A stretch of 64,000 nt of DNA. It comes from Thamnaconus septentrionalis. Taxonomy: Eukaryota > Chordata > Actinopteri > Tetraodontiformes > Monacanthidae. The stretch spans positions 7,789,361 through 7,853,360 of the forward strand of contig CM020501.1 of assembly GCA_009823395.1 (NCBI GenBank). The letters run 5' to 3'. The notes under the pieces are model-generated. The model was not told where the DNA came from. It saw only the letters and a program-made list of their open reading frames with translations, and did not search any database. The number at the start of each line of letters is the position of its first letter. The stretch's first letter is position 1. Positions 1 through 12,720 of the stretch are shown in pieces. The position numbers were made by a program, and so were the translations under genes.

Positions 1-1012
1 GATTAAAGGGTGGATTGGAAAAGTGCGTGTGCTGGGGATTTTTCTCCCCCACCCTCCGCCCCCCTTCCTCCCCCGCACACCCCCTCCCGCTCCCTCTCCC
101 CCTCAATCAGGTGCAATGCGGAGAAGGTGTTAAGATCTGCTGAATTTGCTTACCCATAAGCCCCGGCAGGTTGCCGCGTATAGGTCACTGCTCGTGGCGG
201 GGAGTGCAGCTATTGAGAGCGATGCCAGATAAAGGGAGAACAAACTTACAAAAAAAAGAAGGAAAGAAAAAAACCTTTCAGGCAGATAAAATCCTCCAGG
301 GTTTTGTTTTTTTCTTTTTAGTTTGGGAGAGATTGCAGTTAACAGCTCACAGATTTGGTCATTTGCAGATATTAAATCTAAACTGTGTTTGTTCCTTTTG
401 CCTGCGAGCACTGATCCTGGTTTCTGAGGGAAGTCCGAAGTGTTTGGATTTGAGAAGTGAGCACAGCTGCCGCGCGGGAGGGTCGGGTGGGGTCACAGAT
501 TATTATTATTATTATTTTAGCTTCTTTTTCAGTGAAAGGGACACAGCCAGGGAAGGCTACATCTGACATACTGGATAACGCCTATTTCCACAGAATTAAC
601 CGTGCTAAGGTCACATTCACACCAGTCCCATTTAGTCCATTTTAACCAAACCTTTGGGGCATTTTACACGCTGGTGCGGTTCATTTGGGTCGGCCTGTAA
701 ACAGCTTGGGATCGTTGGTGCAAACTCAACCACCCGACTGTGGTCCGCTGGGAATGGGAGGCCTCAGGAAGCAGAACTGTGGCTCACAAATGGACAGCAA
801 ACACTAAGTGCTATACCGTCCGTCAGTGTTCTCTCTCTTCGGAGCCGACCAGCTCTAATCACTGCACATGGCATCTGAGGGAATGTCTGCATTGATAAAT
901 CACATACCGTGAATTCCGCTGATATTGTCTCTAAATCAGGATCAGCATGAAAAGAGTCAGCCGATGTTCCATGATGTATAAAAAAACAACTTGAGGGGAT
1001 TTTTTTCCCCGA
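1..1012. other. Intergenic, no gene seen
   Basis: No exon or RNA gene is supported. The start (about 41-108) is a C/T-rich pyrimidine tract. A short ATT repeat lies near 500-516. The remainder is unique-looking sequence of mixed composition. Confidence 0.6.
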
Positions 1013-1020
1013 CCAACAAC

Positions 1021-1651
1021 CAGAGGTGGAAAGTATTCACCTTGTGTACGAAGTGAAAGTACATGTTCTTGTGTAATATGCAACTTAAGTAAAGGTAAAA
1101 GTACTGATTCAACTCCTTTACTCAAGTAAAAGTAACAAAGCACAGGTTCTGAAACTTACTTAAGCATAAAGTAAAACGTATTTCTTTCTGCAATCATTGA
1201 AACAATACATTGTTACATACATGTTATATACGCTTTTAATCACAATGAGCAATGTTATTTTCAACATGTTTATATTTCTCTGTAATGAAAACGTACTGAA
1301 CAGTGACTCCGAAGACAAGGTACTCCAAAATAATCTCCCTCTAAAATATGATCCACTTTGAACTACTCAACATCATTCAATTAGCTCCACGTCAAGCAAC
1401 AACAACAACTATAACATTAATAGGTGAATTACTTCCAGACTTACAGAATCTGTGTCTTTTAGACACTTTTACACACAAAAGTAACAAGCATGTTTTTTTT
1501 ACAGTGTAAGAATTGGAAAGTAGATATTTGTGCACAAATGAAGGGAGTTAAAAGTAAAAAAGTCATTAGAAAAAGAAATACTCAAGTAAAGTACAGATAC
1601 CTGAAAAAGTATCGTAACAAAGTATTTGTACTTTGTTACTTCCCACCTCTG
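1021..1651. mobile_element. hAT-like non-autonomous DNA transposon (631 bp)
   Basis: The ends are perfect inverted copies: CAGAGGTGG at the left and CCACCTCTG at the right. The similarity extends inward through 'aagt' and 'caaagtac'-type words. The flanks CCAACAAC (1013-1020) and CCAATAAC (1652-1659) match at 7 of 8 positions, which fits the 8-bp target duplication of hAT elements. There is no transposase frame, so the copy is non-autonomous. Ends of this sort ('cagaggtgggaagta') are frequent in teleost genomes; I cannot name the family. Confidence 0.75.
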
Positions 1652-1659
1652 CCAATAAC

Positions 1660-1967
1660 TACACCTACACAGTGAGCAGTGGCTCCATCTGGCCCCTGCA
1701 TTTTTCGGCCTTGAAGCAAACAAATTCCTGATACAACACCATCATCACGTTATGTGTGCGGCCAAGCAAGAGAGGGCGAGAGGCTGGTACACGGTGCCGC
1801 TTTGCCAATCCAAGCGCAGCAGAGGGTGAGCAGTGAAGTTGTCCACAGGCGGTAAAAGTACAGCGGAGGTTAGAGTTTGTCCATAAACACTGAGACTTCA
1901 ACAAATTCAGATCGCAAAAGCAAGCGAGGATGGGGCGGTTTGGGGGTGGGGGTGTACAGTATCCAAA

Positions 1968-2014
<47 letters not shown>

Positions 2015-4014
2015 CAGGACACACAACAGGGCACACATTTTGGTACACAAGGCTGCGATGCAACTGTACAAGCGGCTGAGGTACGTATAGTGCTACTAGT
2101 GGGATGCTGCATACAATTCTGTTGACCCTGAATTGATTTTCGTATTGTCAGTTTGCTCTCATCACTATATTTAACGATTACTGGAGAAAGAGACTGATGC
2201 ACTGGGCAAGAAAATCGTAGCTCTCACATATTGTAGGCGCTTTATTTCAGACACGAGTACAGCGGGCGGTGCGTTCATGGAAGCTCCAGACTTTCTCCAG
2301 TATCAAACACACCCACCTGTGAACGTGTACATTAGATATTTGGAGTTCATCATCTTCAGATTAGGACTACAGTTTGTCTCCCCTTCGCATGTTTAGACCC
2401 CCGAACTCTCAGCCGAGCAGTTTGTGCTGAACTTTTTGGCTGTGATTAATATATAATAATCATAATAAGTTCAGTGTGAGGTGAAGTTTTAAAGTGACAT
2501 TTCTTCCCTCCCTCCCCCTACTCCTTCCTGGAGACCGATGCGGGAAAGAATCGCTACGGTCTACATAAATCTGCAGGCGGCTGCATACACAAGCCCGACT
2601 CACGGCAGAGAAATCTCTAACAGAGAAATGAAGAGTCTCAAACAGGATCCGGAGTGAAGAATGCCAGAGGTTGACCTTGTCTGGCTGGGTGAAACACAGC
2701 CACCGTGTCCCACACCTTGTTTCGTCTGTTTTGAATAAATCACCGATGCCACGTTTCAGTCAGGTAAACAGTCGCATTCACACAGATGGTGAACTCCGAT
2801 TCATTTCTCCAGCAGCTGCGTCTCATTGGTTCATTCATCAAAGGCTGCTTCCTGTCCTCCGTCTCCCACCGGAACCAATTTGTTCATAACCCCTTGAATT
2901 CTGGCACCTCTCGCCCCCAGTGTGGAGACAAGGACTGCTTCTACATAATTAGTCTGTAGCAGCCATTACAGTCACTGTGACAAAAAACGCGGCCTTATCC
3001 AGGATGGTCTGTAATTCTGGTCGGCGCTTAAAGGAGTCACTGAGGGAGATGGAAGGCAGACGAGGGAGGGGGAGGGGGAGATGATAAGGTGAGTGAGCGA
3101 AAAATGAGCGAAAGATTAAAAATTTGTTATAATTAGGTTGGTTTGTTTAGGGACCGGGAAGGATGTGCGGGATGGTGGAGGGAATAAAAATGAAGGGAAA
3201 TTCAGGAGAGAATTAAAAAAAAGGGAGGTGGGGGTGGTGGCGGTTGGGGGAGTATTTTGGATATGGGCGCATCTTGGGGAAACAGCAAACACTGAGTCAA
3301 GGTAACCTCATAAACAAAATGGGCGAATAAGAAGAAATTGGTTATGGCTCCACGAAGAAATTAGGTGAAGGTGCTTATGAGGTTGATTACAGCAGCCTTT
3401 TCCACCTTAGAGCCCTCCAATGAGTAAACATTAGACAATTAGTCAAACTGCTTCTGTGAAAACCCAGAACATCAAATCTTTACGGAGCCCAATAATTTTG
3501 ATAATTTCAAACTGTGTTTCCTTGCACCTCATACCCTCTGATCAACATTTTCTTTTGGAATACAATGGAATCTGCTGCTAGAGGCTAAACAATGAAGCAA
3601 CACTTCTCTATGGCTGAAGCTCAATATCAAAAACAATGCTGTTATTGTAAATTCCGCCTCATCTACAGGTAAGTTTGTGCATCGTGATGTAATGTGACTC
3701 TATAGGATTATGTTTCTTGCCTTGAGCTTTTTGCAGCCAGTGCAGTGCATCTAGAAAAAAACAAACAAACAAAAAAAGCTGAGAAAAAACTTGTTAAAGA
3801 CAATAGACTGGGAACGCAGCCCGAAACGCACTGGCAGCTTGTGTCAGCTGCCAAAAGCCTCGGTGCCACAATCTGAGCCCACTGTGTTGCAAAATAAAAA
3901 TGATGAGCTGATTTTTTTTTCTCATTATGGTTCACATCTGCCACCATTAGGCGCACTGGGTAGCACTGACCGCTCACTGCAATAAGGTTGAGAGCTTCAG
4001 TCCCAGTCAGTTTA
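1660..4014. other. Intergenic, with conserved-element-like blocks
   Basis: No gene is seen. A (CA)n run occupies 1971-2013. The blocks near 2930-3060 and 3290-3530 are balanced in composition, contain TAATTA-type words and look like vertebrate conserved non-coding elements; this is judged by eye only. A purine-rich, G-rich stretch (about 3060-3260) lies between them. Confidence 0.45.
1971..2013. repeat. (CA)n microsatellite
   Basis: An uninterrupted run of 43 nt of alternating A and C. Confidence 0.98.
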
Positions 4015-4445
4015 TTTTAAATTTGTTTATTCATTCATATATATAATCAAACAAGAACAGAGCTGGTGTGCAAAGATCGCTCAGATGGTGAAGTGAAAGA
4101 GTCCTCAATAGAAGCTTACAGACCTTACAGGAGGGACAAAAGTTCATGTGAAAGTACAATGGTATGCATGTACACATTAAGAAAAAACTATTTCATACGT
4201 AATCATACGTACAGACAGGCAAGAAACGGACGATATCATACAAATACATAAACACCTGGACAGAAACCGACCCGGAATCCGTGAAGAGCGACGTTGTGTT
4301 AAATATTAAGTCTAGGTTTGAAGGAGATTGAATCTCAGATTCCTTTTGAAGTTGGAGATGGAGGGCAACGACTTAAGACCATTCTCAATCCTGTTCCAGA
4401 TCTGAGGCCCCTTACAGCCAACACTCATACTAGAGAGGCAATGTT
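4015..4445 (-). mobile_element. LINE 3' end relic
   Basis: On the minus strand, a frame at about 4427-4310 reads CKGPQIWNRIENGLKSLPS, then SNFKRNLRFNLLQT and a stop. The 'GPQ-WN-LP-S--FK--L' pattern is the usual C-terminal tail after the reverse transcriptase of many fish non-LTR retrotransposons. The following A/T-rich stretch down to about 4015 would be its 3' UTR. The rest of the element is missing, so it is a 5'-truncated copy. The family is not determined. Confidence 0.6.
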
Positions 4446-4526
4446 TGTCACATAAGAGAGTTGTTATTTCCTGATGTTGTGTCGATGTTGGTGTCTCTCT
4501 GCATGCGGTGTGAGTATTGTCCTTGT

Positions 4527-4890
4527 GACTGTGGGTTTTCTAAAGACATTTCAGCTTCCTCCCACAGTCCAAAGACATTCTCCTTCTCCTTCTTCTTTCT
4601 CCTCTTCTCCTTCTTCGGCCTCTTGCACTCTGCAGTGTGTACAGCCAGCCAGGTTAACCAGTTTTCTCCGGCCTGGTCTGCCCTGGGAAAGGTGTTGGGG
4701 GTTCATTAGGGACACGTCAGAGGTCTGCAGATCCTGGGCCACAATGCCTAGCCAGTGGATGCGCAGGGTGCCACTAGGATGTCCCCAAGTCCCCCAATAA
4801 ATTGGAGACTTGTCCAGGGTGTAACCCCGCCTTCACCCCAAGAAAGCTGGGATAGGCTGAGACATCCGGTGACTCCCCTTGCAATAGAAG
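4527..4890 (+). mobile_element. Degenerate, interrupted SINE copy
   Basis: The words 'gcttcctcccacagtccaaa' (near 4555) and 'gacttgtccagggtgtaa' (near 4810), followed by 'agctgggataggctgaga', match in order the body and 3' part of the intact SINE at 20985-21354. About 220 nt of unrelated pyrimidine-rich and other sequence (4580-4798) separate the two parts, so the copy has an internal insertion or rearrangement. Confidence 0.65.
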
Positions 4891-4899
4891 CCCAGATAG

Positions 4900-5547
4900 A
4901 AAATTTATCAATGCCCTACTTTATTTTCCAAATCTGTATCTTTTATTGCTAAAAAAAAAAAAAAATAAAATGAAAGAAAGAATCAAATTTTTTCAAGACT
5001 TTGGGGCATCTGTATTGGTTTTTGGTTTTTTAGGGGAAAAGGTAATTTCCTAAACTACCTGCACCTCTCAGTATTCGGACAGATGCTATGTGATGGGAAA
5101 ACATCTGTTCGAGAGAATGAAAACAAAGAGCAGGTGAAAAAGGCGACCACTTTCCGAGGAAGGTGAGATAAGCCCCGAAGTTCCTCCGGCTGTTCTCAGC
5201 TCGCAGCATCCTGCTGGGGGCGTGTCATCATCTGCTTCACTGACCCACGCCTGTCAATAAGCTTTAACGGCCGCCGCCACCGCGCTCTGCTCAGTGATCT
5301 CTCTTTCCCGCCACCTCACCGCGGCGCCGCTCCTGAATTCCCTTTAGTTTAGTTAAAGTTGCCCGAAACGTCTTCCGCAATGATCAACTTCATTTTTCGC
5401 TAATGGAATGCCGGGGCTCTGGCAAAGCAGTCTTGTCTCGCATCCTCGTCGCTGCTCGTGAGCCGCAACTGTGGCAGAGCGAAGGTTTGCTGCCAGTCAC
5501 ACAAATGCCTAAAGAAATAAACAGGTCTGTACACGTCCATTAAGAGA
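4900..5547. other. Intergenic, no gene seen
   Basis: Contains a poly(A)-like run near 4951-4965 and a short CpG-rich patch (about 5265-5345). No exon is supported. Confidence 0.5.
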
Positions 5548-5697
5548 TACACGCACGTTCAAAAGTTTGGGGTCACCTGCTCATTTCGGCATTAAACTCG
5601 ATCCCAGATTTATGAGCTAATGATTTTGAAAGCTCTGCGATCATTATGAGCGATTGAAAATCATTCAAGATGTGCTTAACAAGTATGGGAACATTTT

Positions 5698-5897
5698 AGT
5701 GCTTAATGAAAACCATTTCCGATGTCTAATTAAAAGTCAATAGAGAGAATTCCAAGTGTGCAAATTTTTGTGCGAACACACTAACAGTCGGCTGTTTTAA
5801 AGAGCCTAAAATATAAACCATGATGCTTTGTTTACTCTTTTATGGTGTAGCACACACAACTAAGTGTGATTATAATGCAAAGTTTTGTTTTAGAAAA

Positions 5898-5986
<89 letters not shown>

Positions 5987-6096
5987 AAAGCACTCAACTT
6001 CTGTAATGATGGCCACATGTTGCGCACTGGATATTCATTCTCTAAAATCACATTTGATTCGACATTCAAGGCAACTGCCAAAGCCATCCCATAATA
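5698..6096. repeat. Tandem duplication unit 1 (399 bp)
   Basis: Begins 'agtgcttaatgaaaaccatt' and ends 'cccataata'. It includes an 83-nt (TA)n run (5901-5983). It is repeated head to tail at 6097 with essentially no difference outside the (TA)n run. Confidence 0.95.
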
Positions 6097-6296
6097 AGTG
6101 CTTAATGAAAACCATTTCCGATGTCTAATTAAAAGTCAATAGAGAGAATTCCAAGTGTGCAAATTTTTGTGCGAACACACTAACAGTCGGCTGTTTTAAA
6201 GAGCCTAAAATATAAACCATGATGCTTTGTTTACTCTTTTATGGTGTAGCACACACAACTAAGTGTGATTATAATGCAAAGTTTTGTTTTAGAAAA

Positions 6297-6365
<69 letters not shown>

Positions 6366-6475
6366 AAAGCACTCAACTTCTGTAATGATGGCCACATGTT
6401 GCGCACTGGATATTCATTCTCTAAAATCACATTTGATTCGACATTCAAGGCAACTGCCAAAGCCATCCCATAATA
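6097..6475. repeat. Tandem duplication unit 2 (about 379 bp)
   Basis: A near-identical copy of 5698-6096; the (TA)n run is shorter (6300-6362). The near identity outside the microsatellite points to a recent duplication inside the transposon. Confidence 0.95.
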
Positions 6476-6599
6476 AGTTTTTATTTCCTGCGCGAGTACT
6501 GTTCTTAGAGCATTCCAGGAGATTATTTCATGAAGCTGGTTATAATGGAGCTCAATACAGAAATGAATCATTGACTCCAAACTTTTCAACGTGTGTGTA

Positions 6600-8004
6600 T
6601 GTCTCCAGTCTTTTTTTTCCTTTCTTTTTCCACAAGCATTAGATATCTAAAGAAAGACTCGGGAGGAAACACGAGTCGATCATTCGTACTTTGAAAACGC
6701 TGGCAGGTTGGCAATTATACATTTCTAATAGCGCGGAGGAACGCAACAGGCAGGCGTCTCATCATCAGCGCGCGGAGACGGGGGAGACGAGGGACGCGGG
6801 CGTTTATCAAAGAAGAACTTTTGCCGCGCAAAAGTGATTGAGGACACGAACTTGTGTTCTAATGGCCGGTTTGCTGCGGCGGTAGGGGAGCTTCGAGGCG
6901 GACGCTTCGCCCTGCGTGATTGCCGACACGCACGGCAAAGTACCGCTTCCATCCACAATGGCGGTAATGACATGGTGCCTCCGAGCAACACCTACCCTCT
7001 TATTAAAGCCCCGCTCGTTCTCTTTTGTCAGTGGGCTTACAAGGTGGTGCACATGGAGAGGCGTGAGTCACGCGCTAGCGCGCACGCACGCAAGAGCGCG
7101 GGAATGGGAGCGTGGACAGGATGCATCCTGCAGCCTCATTACCTGTCTCTAAACAGCAGTGAAACAAACCGTCTAATAAGGAACAGGGGTGGAAAAGGTT
7201 AATAAGCACTCTTATTAATTTTAGATTAAATATGCTGTAATGAAATCACGGCGCCGCAAGCTGTGCTCGGTAAGACTGTTAGACACTGAACTCCGGGCGT
7301 GCGCGGCTGCCCGACCCTCCCTTCTGTTCCTCGCCTCCTTCGCTCGCTGGGTTCGCTTTTTTGTTTATCCGCTTATTCACGGGAGGAGAGATGAGCGTAT
7401 TCAAGGGGAGCTATTAGGTTATTGATCGCACAATATGAAGATCAGCGAAGTGCAGTCTAAATATACAGCCGAGGCCACACTTGGCAGAACAACTGAAGGA
7501 TCTGAAAACACTGGACATGATTTTATTTCATAGCGTTTATGAAACGTTTGATGGTTGGAAGTCCATCGTTGTTTTTTTAATCAACCTTTAACCCTTTACA
7601 GGTCACTCAGCGACACATTAACTTCAGGGGTATCAATAAGGGATATAAGATTATAATTTTCCATGAGCCATTTTCTAAACTTATTCAGTTTTAGGTTACA
7701 TCAGAGTTAAGTCGTAGACAGTTCCTCACCAATTTAAGATTTTTTATTAATGCTATGTCAGAAATTATAAGTGAATAATGTTAAGATGAAAAGAAAATCC
7801 ATATCCATTCTGTTCGGGCATTAAGACAATAGTAAAGTTCATGATATAGTGAAAAAAAAATACTTCAGCAAGTCTGGCAATGATTTCAGGTCATTCTTCT
7901 GTAAAGAAACAGGATTGCGTTCCTTTATGTAACACAGTCCTGTTTTTTTTTGGTTTTTTTTTAGAAGAAAATCACATAAACCTCCTCATGTTACCTCAAT
8001 TATC
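6600..8004. other. Intergenic with CpG-rich patch
   Basis: About 6720-7110 is rich in CG dinucleotides ('gcgcggagacg', 'cgcgctagcgcgcacgcacg') and could be a small CpG island or conserved element. No exon with splice signals is supported. The rest is A/T-rich with no recognisable feature. Confidence 0.45.
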
Positions 8005-8275
<271 letters not shown>

Positions 8276-9039
8276 TCTTATCATTTTTGTCACCAGTGTA
8301 AATATTACATCAACATAAGTCATGTTTTGTCTTTTGTTTTTTTTATCTCCAAATAGATTAACTGCACCCATATGTTTCGATGTATCACCGTGATCGCTGT
8401 GAAAATGAGATACGTGCCATGAATGCTTAAATTCCTGTTTATTTCCGTGCACAGCCAATTTATGGCAGCAGCAAACTGTTCACGCAGTTTCTAATGGGAG
8501 GAACAAAGGATGTTAAATGAGAGGAGGTACAGCTTGCGACACGGGAGAAACAGAGACTGGATCCAGAACGAGGCGACAATTATCGTTTTGTCAAATGTTG
8601 CTTTTTTTGAGCAAGATGTGTTATTCGGTTCACACTCTGTCAGCTGTCGACACTTTTTCTTTTCTATTTTTTGCCTTCCATTATATCCGTCCTCAGTGTT
8701 AAAGACACCTGCAGAATGTACATGTAGTCACAATGAATACATCCATCCATTTTTTTTCTTTTGGTTTTACTCATGAGGGTTGCGGAGGTGAGGGGCCCTG
8801 TGCCAGCAGTTTTATTTATTTAATTTTTTTAATTAATTTATTTTAAGCACAGTTATCATTGTGTCGTACTGGTTAGACAGTCAAACAATTTATTTCAACT
8901 GGACGTTTTGAACTATTTTCCTTCCAACAGATCCTTCCTCCTGTGTTCAGTCAACAGTTTGACAGCATCGTTGGCTGTTCACCAGTAGCAGGTACCGCTG
9001 AATCATTGGGGGGCCTTGTTACCCAGTCTTTTTTTCCCC

Positions 9040-9070
<31 letters not shown>

Positions 9071-10144
9071 AAAATAAATTGAGTGTCTTCTGTGACCGTT
9101 TATCATTTATCAGTTATTGTTGTTAGTATGACGGCACGTTATTGATTGACAACCCGTGAGGCATTAGGTTGAGGCGGCCAACCAATCACAAGCACAGGGA
9201 GCCTTTAATTGCCTGGATACGATATCGATCACCGCTGAGTTTGTAATGACCTGCAATAAACTCTGTCTTTAATTATCTGCTATGAGACCTGACGCTCAGC
9301 CATCACGAGTCATCCATGGAGAGCTGATGGCTCTTGGAGGAATCGTAAACTCTGTCAAACTCATACGCTGTGACTGTGAAAGTCAAGACAAGGTATCGCG
9401 TTGGCAGATGTGTTTATTTCTAACCGTTGTAAAGGCCAACTGCATGTCTGACTGAGAAAAGGTTGTGTGGATTTTAAAAGCTCTCCAGTTACAACGTGAT
9501 TTTGTCCTCGGTTGCGGATTTACAGGTTGCTTTTTAAGCACCGCCGCTCGCTTGTTTGGGCATACAGTGTCTTTTAAAAGACAGCAATTTCTCTTTCACT
9601 TCAACTGTTTCCCTCAAAAGAGGCATCTGTTTCTGGAGAAGCGTGCAGACTCGTGTTCTTTGAGTGGATCAAGTGTTCATTCAGCCGATCTGGCAAAAAC
9701 GATCAGTACCGAACATTGATCAGTAAAAAGAATTACGATTCAAAACTACGAGTGTGCGACAGTGGGCTGCACTGTACTGGGTGTAATTTATACACTGCTC
9801 AGTACAGTGTGGGTCAGTTGTTAATTACTTTAATCCTCTCACAATCCAGCGTTATCTGGAAGTAAATGACCTGCTGAGTACAGCCGATCAACTCTGGATG
9901 TTTCTGCAACTTCAAAGAAAATGGGTTTGCCCACGTAACTATATTAAAGTCATGGTTCAGTTTGACAATCATGGTACACCAGGCGGAATGTTGGCACAAT
10001 CATTGGGATTTATTTTATGCGTCATTCGGGTATAAAGCGCAGAAAGTATTTGTGAGCTGGAGGCAAAACGCAGAAGATTATCAGAAGGTATAACACGTAC
10101 GCTTTCTCTCGGGCACCCCTCTCGAGCGCTAGTGTTTTTCTCTT
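8276..10144. other. Intergenic, possible conserved element
   Basis: No gene is seen. A (TC)n run is at about 9040-9066. The stretch 9110-9340 is balanced, non-repetitive and rich in TAAT/ATTA, CCAAT and ATCGAT words, so it is a candidate conserved non-coding element. Confidence 0.45.
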
Positions 10145-10535
10145 CAACGATGCTGTTCAGCATATCTTGATTTTAACCAGCGGTTATCTCAGTTCCTGTC
10201 ACCTTTCTGTGGTCTCCAACCAGCTTTCTGACCTCTGACCTCTGACCCCTGACACAAACAAGACATTTTTCTCCACACAACTGCAGCTCATTGGATCTTT
10301 TCTCTTTCTGGGACAATTATCAGAAAGAGGAAAGATCCATAAACCCTGGAGAAGGTTGTGACGGAGTGAAAATCCCAGAAGATCAGCAGTTTGTGAATCT
10401 GATGCTCACTTTGAACTTCAGCAAGTACATCATTGTGGCTAAAAGCATTGAGTTGCTGCCATGTGACTGGCTGATTAGCTATTTGTGCTGTCAATAAATT
10501 GAACATTGTACCTAACAAAGTGGCCGGTGAGTGCA
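10145..10535 (+). repeat. Interspersed repeat of a widespread fish type, copy 1
   Basis: Contains 'cacacaactgcagctcatt', 'ttttctctttctgggacaat', 'gtgaaaatcccagaagatca', 'ttgctgccatgtgactggct' and, at its end, 'acctaacaaagtggccggtg'. This sequence type is very common in teleost genomes. A diverged second copy lies at 14155-14405. I cannot name the family with confidence; a LINE 3' region is possible. Confidence 0.7.
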
Positions 10536-12717
10536 GTAAAATGAAATTGCATATTCGCCTTTTAATCCTTGCTACAGGAGTCTAAAGAGATAATCAAAAA
10601 TCTAAAAGTCCATTTATCACAATTTTACAACCAAAACAAATCTCATTGGTTAATAAAGATGGTGGGAAATTAAGAACATTTGCAAATCTTTCCTATTGGC
10701 AAGATGGATGAGTGAGATTTCATATATGGAATCTGAGTGATCAAGTTGCCATGATGACTGGACCAACTGGAACTGGAAGGGGACAGCTTGACATAATTGT
10801 TTTAAAACCTCCTCAAGTGAAGAGACGGACAAAGAAATAATAATAATAAGAGTAATAATAGGACTCAACTATAACTGCTGTAGCCTCTCAGGGAAACTTG
10901 TGGATTATAGTCAGCAGCAGAGTGACTCCCGCTGACCGGTCACCCTCCAAGTGGTGCTCCAAACTTCATGAGTGACAAACTGAGGTGGTTGCTGCTCTGT
11001 TTTTGCTGACGTACCTTTCATGGAAATCGTCGACGAAGCCGTTATAAGTGCTTGTCTCCTGTTTATTGGAAAAGTGGGCGCACCTATTTGTCATTCGGTT
11101 GCAGAACCGTGGTAGCATGGATAATGAGCAGGAAAAACAGCATGCGTACCCTTTCAGGAAAAAAAAAATGACTTGGCAAACATTTTAATGCATTCAACGC
11201 ACTTTGCAGACCTCGAGGATTCGCCAACTTGAGGATGTGTTTTAGGGGCCAACGCTGAATTTAAATGCAGCCTTTGTTTGGTTACATAAAAAACTCCACA
11301 GGGCACCTTTGAAGGCAAAATCCACAAGAACAAGTTGAGCCGGGATTTTTTTTTATTAAAGTGAGCCTATCAGAGGAATAATCTTGTCTCTTTTTTCCCT
11401 CCTGCTTAAAAGGGGGGAGGGGTTCTTAATTTATCTTTAATTATAAACCCTCATTTGATGTCAAGTATGTCTCCGTCGACGCAGCAGATAATTAACAAAA
11501 ATACACCATCTGATCGTTGGAGAAGAATGGGGGTCGCACACTGAAAGATGTGCGTGGTTTTACTAGCACACAGACGGTTTTGTAAAATGATCACTTTAGC
11601 CACGACCACTCTCACCGACTTGCTCCCACTCTGCCGCCAAGTCCCCCAATTTCCTACCGCCTCCGTCTTTCCGCGCAGGAATATTTCCTGCCGCACTGGA
11701 GCAGGAGGAAAAAAGCCCGTTGACCGTGATTAAATGTGGGGCAAATGAGTGATTGTCTTATATTGGATGCATTGCACTGTGCATCCCAACCCCCGATGGC
11801 CACGCTGTAATAAATCAAATATTCAAATCTACAGGAGACAGTCGCGCCATATATCATGATGTTTATCACGGCGCATATAGTAACTACTGTTCTACACCGT
11901 TGTCTATGTTTTCTCACTTTCTCTGCTGAAAAATGCCTCTTGCCTTTTTTGTTGTTCTCCTTGCACACCCAACAACACCTATGAATAATAAACGGTGCAA
12001 GTCCGAGATCCCCCCTCGGGTTGCATTTCTCAAAAGTGATCAACAGTGATCAAATTTAGGAGGACTTTGTGTTCTCCAGCATCCCGTCAAAGCCTATTTT
12101 TTTAAAATGTCTGTAAATTATCACGTCTCGGCTCTTTTGTTCACACCCAGTTCCGCAGGTGAGCAGCTGTCAGGTATTTCCGCTGTGAAAGCTAAAGAAA
12201 TAAAAACGGCGTTCCTTCATTTGCAAGCTTGAAAAAGTAACTTGCAGCAGAATGAAAATTGAGTGCGACGGCAAATCCATCACAATAAACAGAAAACTTA
12301 ACGCGGCTTTGTTAGAGCTGCCGTGTGGATATCTTGATGGTTTTCTTAAAAAAAAAAAATATTCCACACCTACGCTGCACTTTCTGTCAATCATGTGTCA
12401 TCCAAAGAAGAAAATGCAGGTCTCTGCCGGAAAATAACCCACTAAAAATGCCACGTTTAAATTTCATGTCAAATTTGTGTCTCATCACTTTGGATGTCTT
12501 TGTTTTTTTTTATGTGTTCACTCTATTTCCTTTTTTTTTTTCTTGAAAGGAAGGAATAGTTAACGTGCAGTGTATTGTGGTAATTTTAGCTGCACGTCTT
12601 TCTTTTAAATCCTGCACTTAAAGTTGGAATCACAACTAAGTGAAATGTAATAAAAGAAAATACATTTAAATCTGTAGATCATAAATTGACAAATATATCA
12701 GTAGGGAAGGGCTTCCG
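10536..12717. other. Intergenic, no gene seen
   Basis: Mixed-composition DNA with short homopolymer runs. Short open frames on both strands have no recognisable domains and no shared splice structure. Confidence 0.5.
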
Positions 12718-12720
12718 ATT

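Larger units (their letters stand above)
5548..6599. mobile_element. Tc1/mariner-like non-autonomous transposon
   Basis: The left end reads 'acacgcacgttcaaaag' then 'tttggggtca'. The right end, read in reverse complement, is 'acacacacgttgaaaag' then 'tttggagtca'. About 26 of 29 positions match, and similarity continues inward ('tcatttc-g-att-a-ctc'). Both ends abut TA (5548-5549 and 6598-6599), the target dinucleotide of Tc1/mariner. 'TTCAAAAGTTTGGGGTCAC' is a terminal sequence I know from fish Tc1-like elements. No transposase is present. The interior has been duplicated in tandem (see the two repeat units). Confidence 0.75.
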
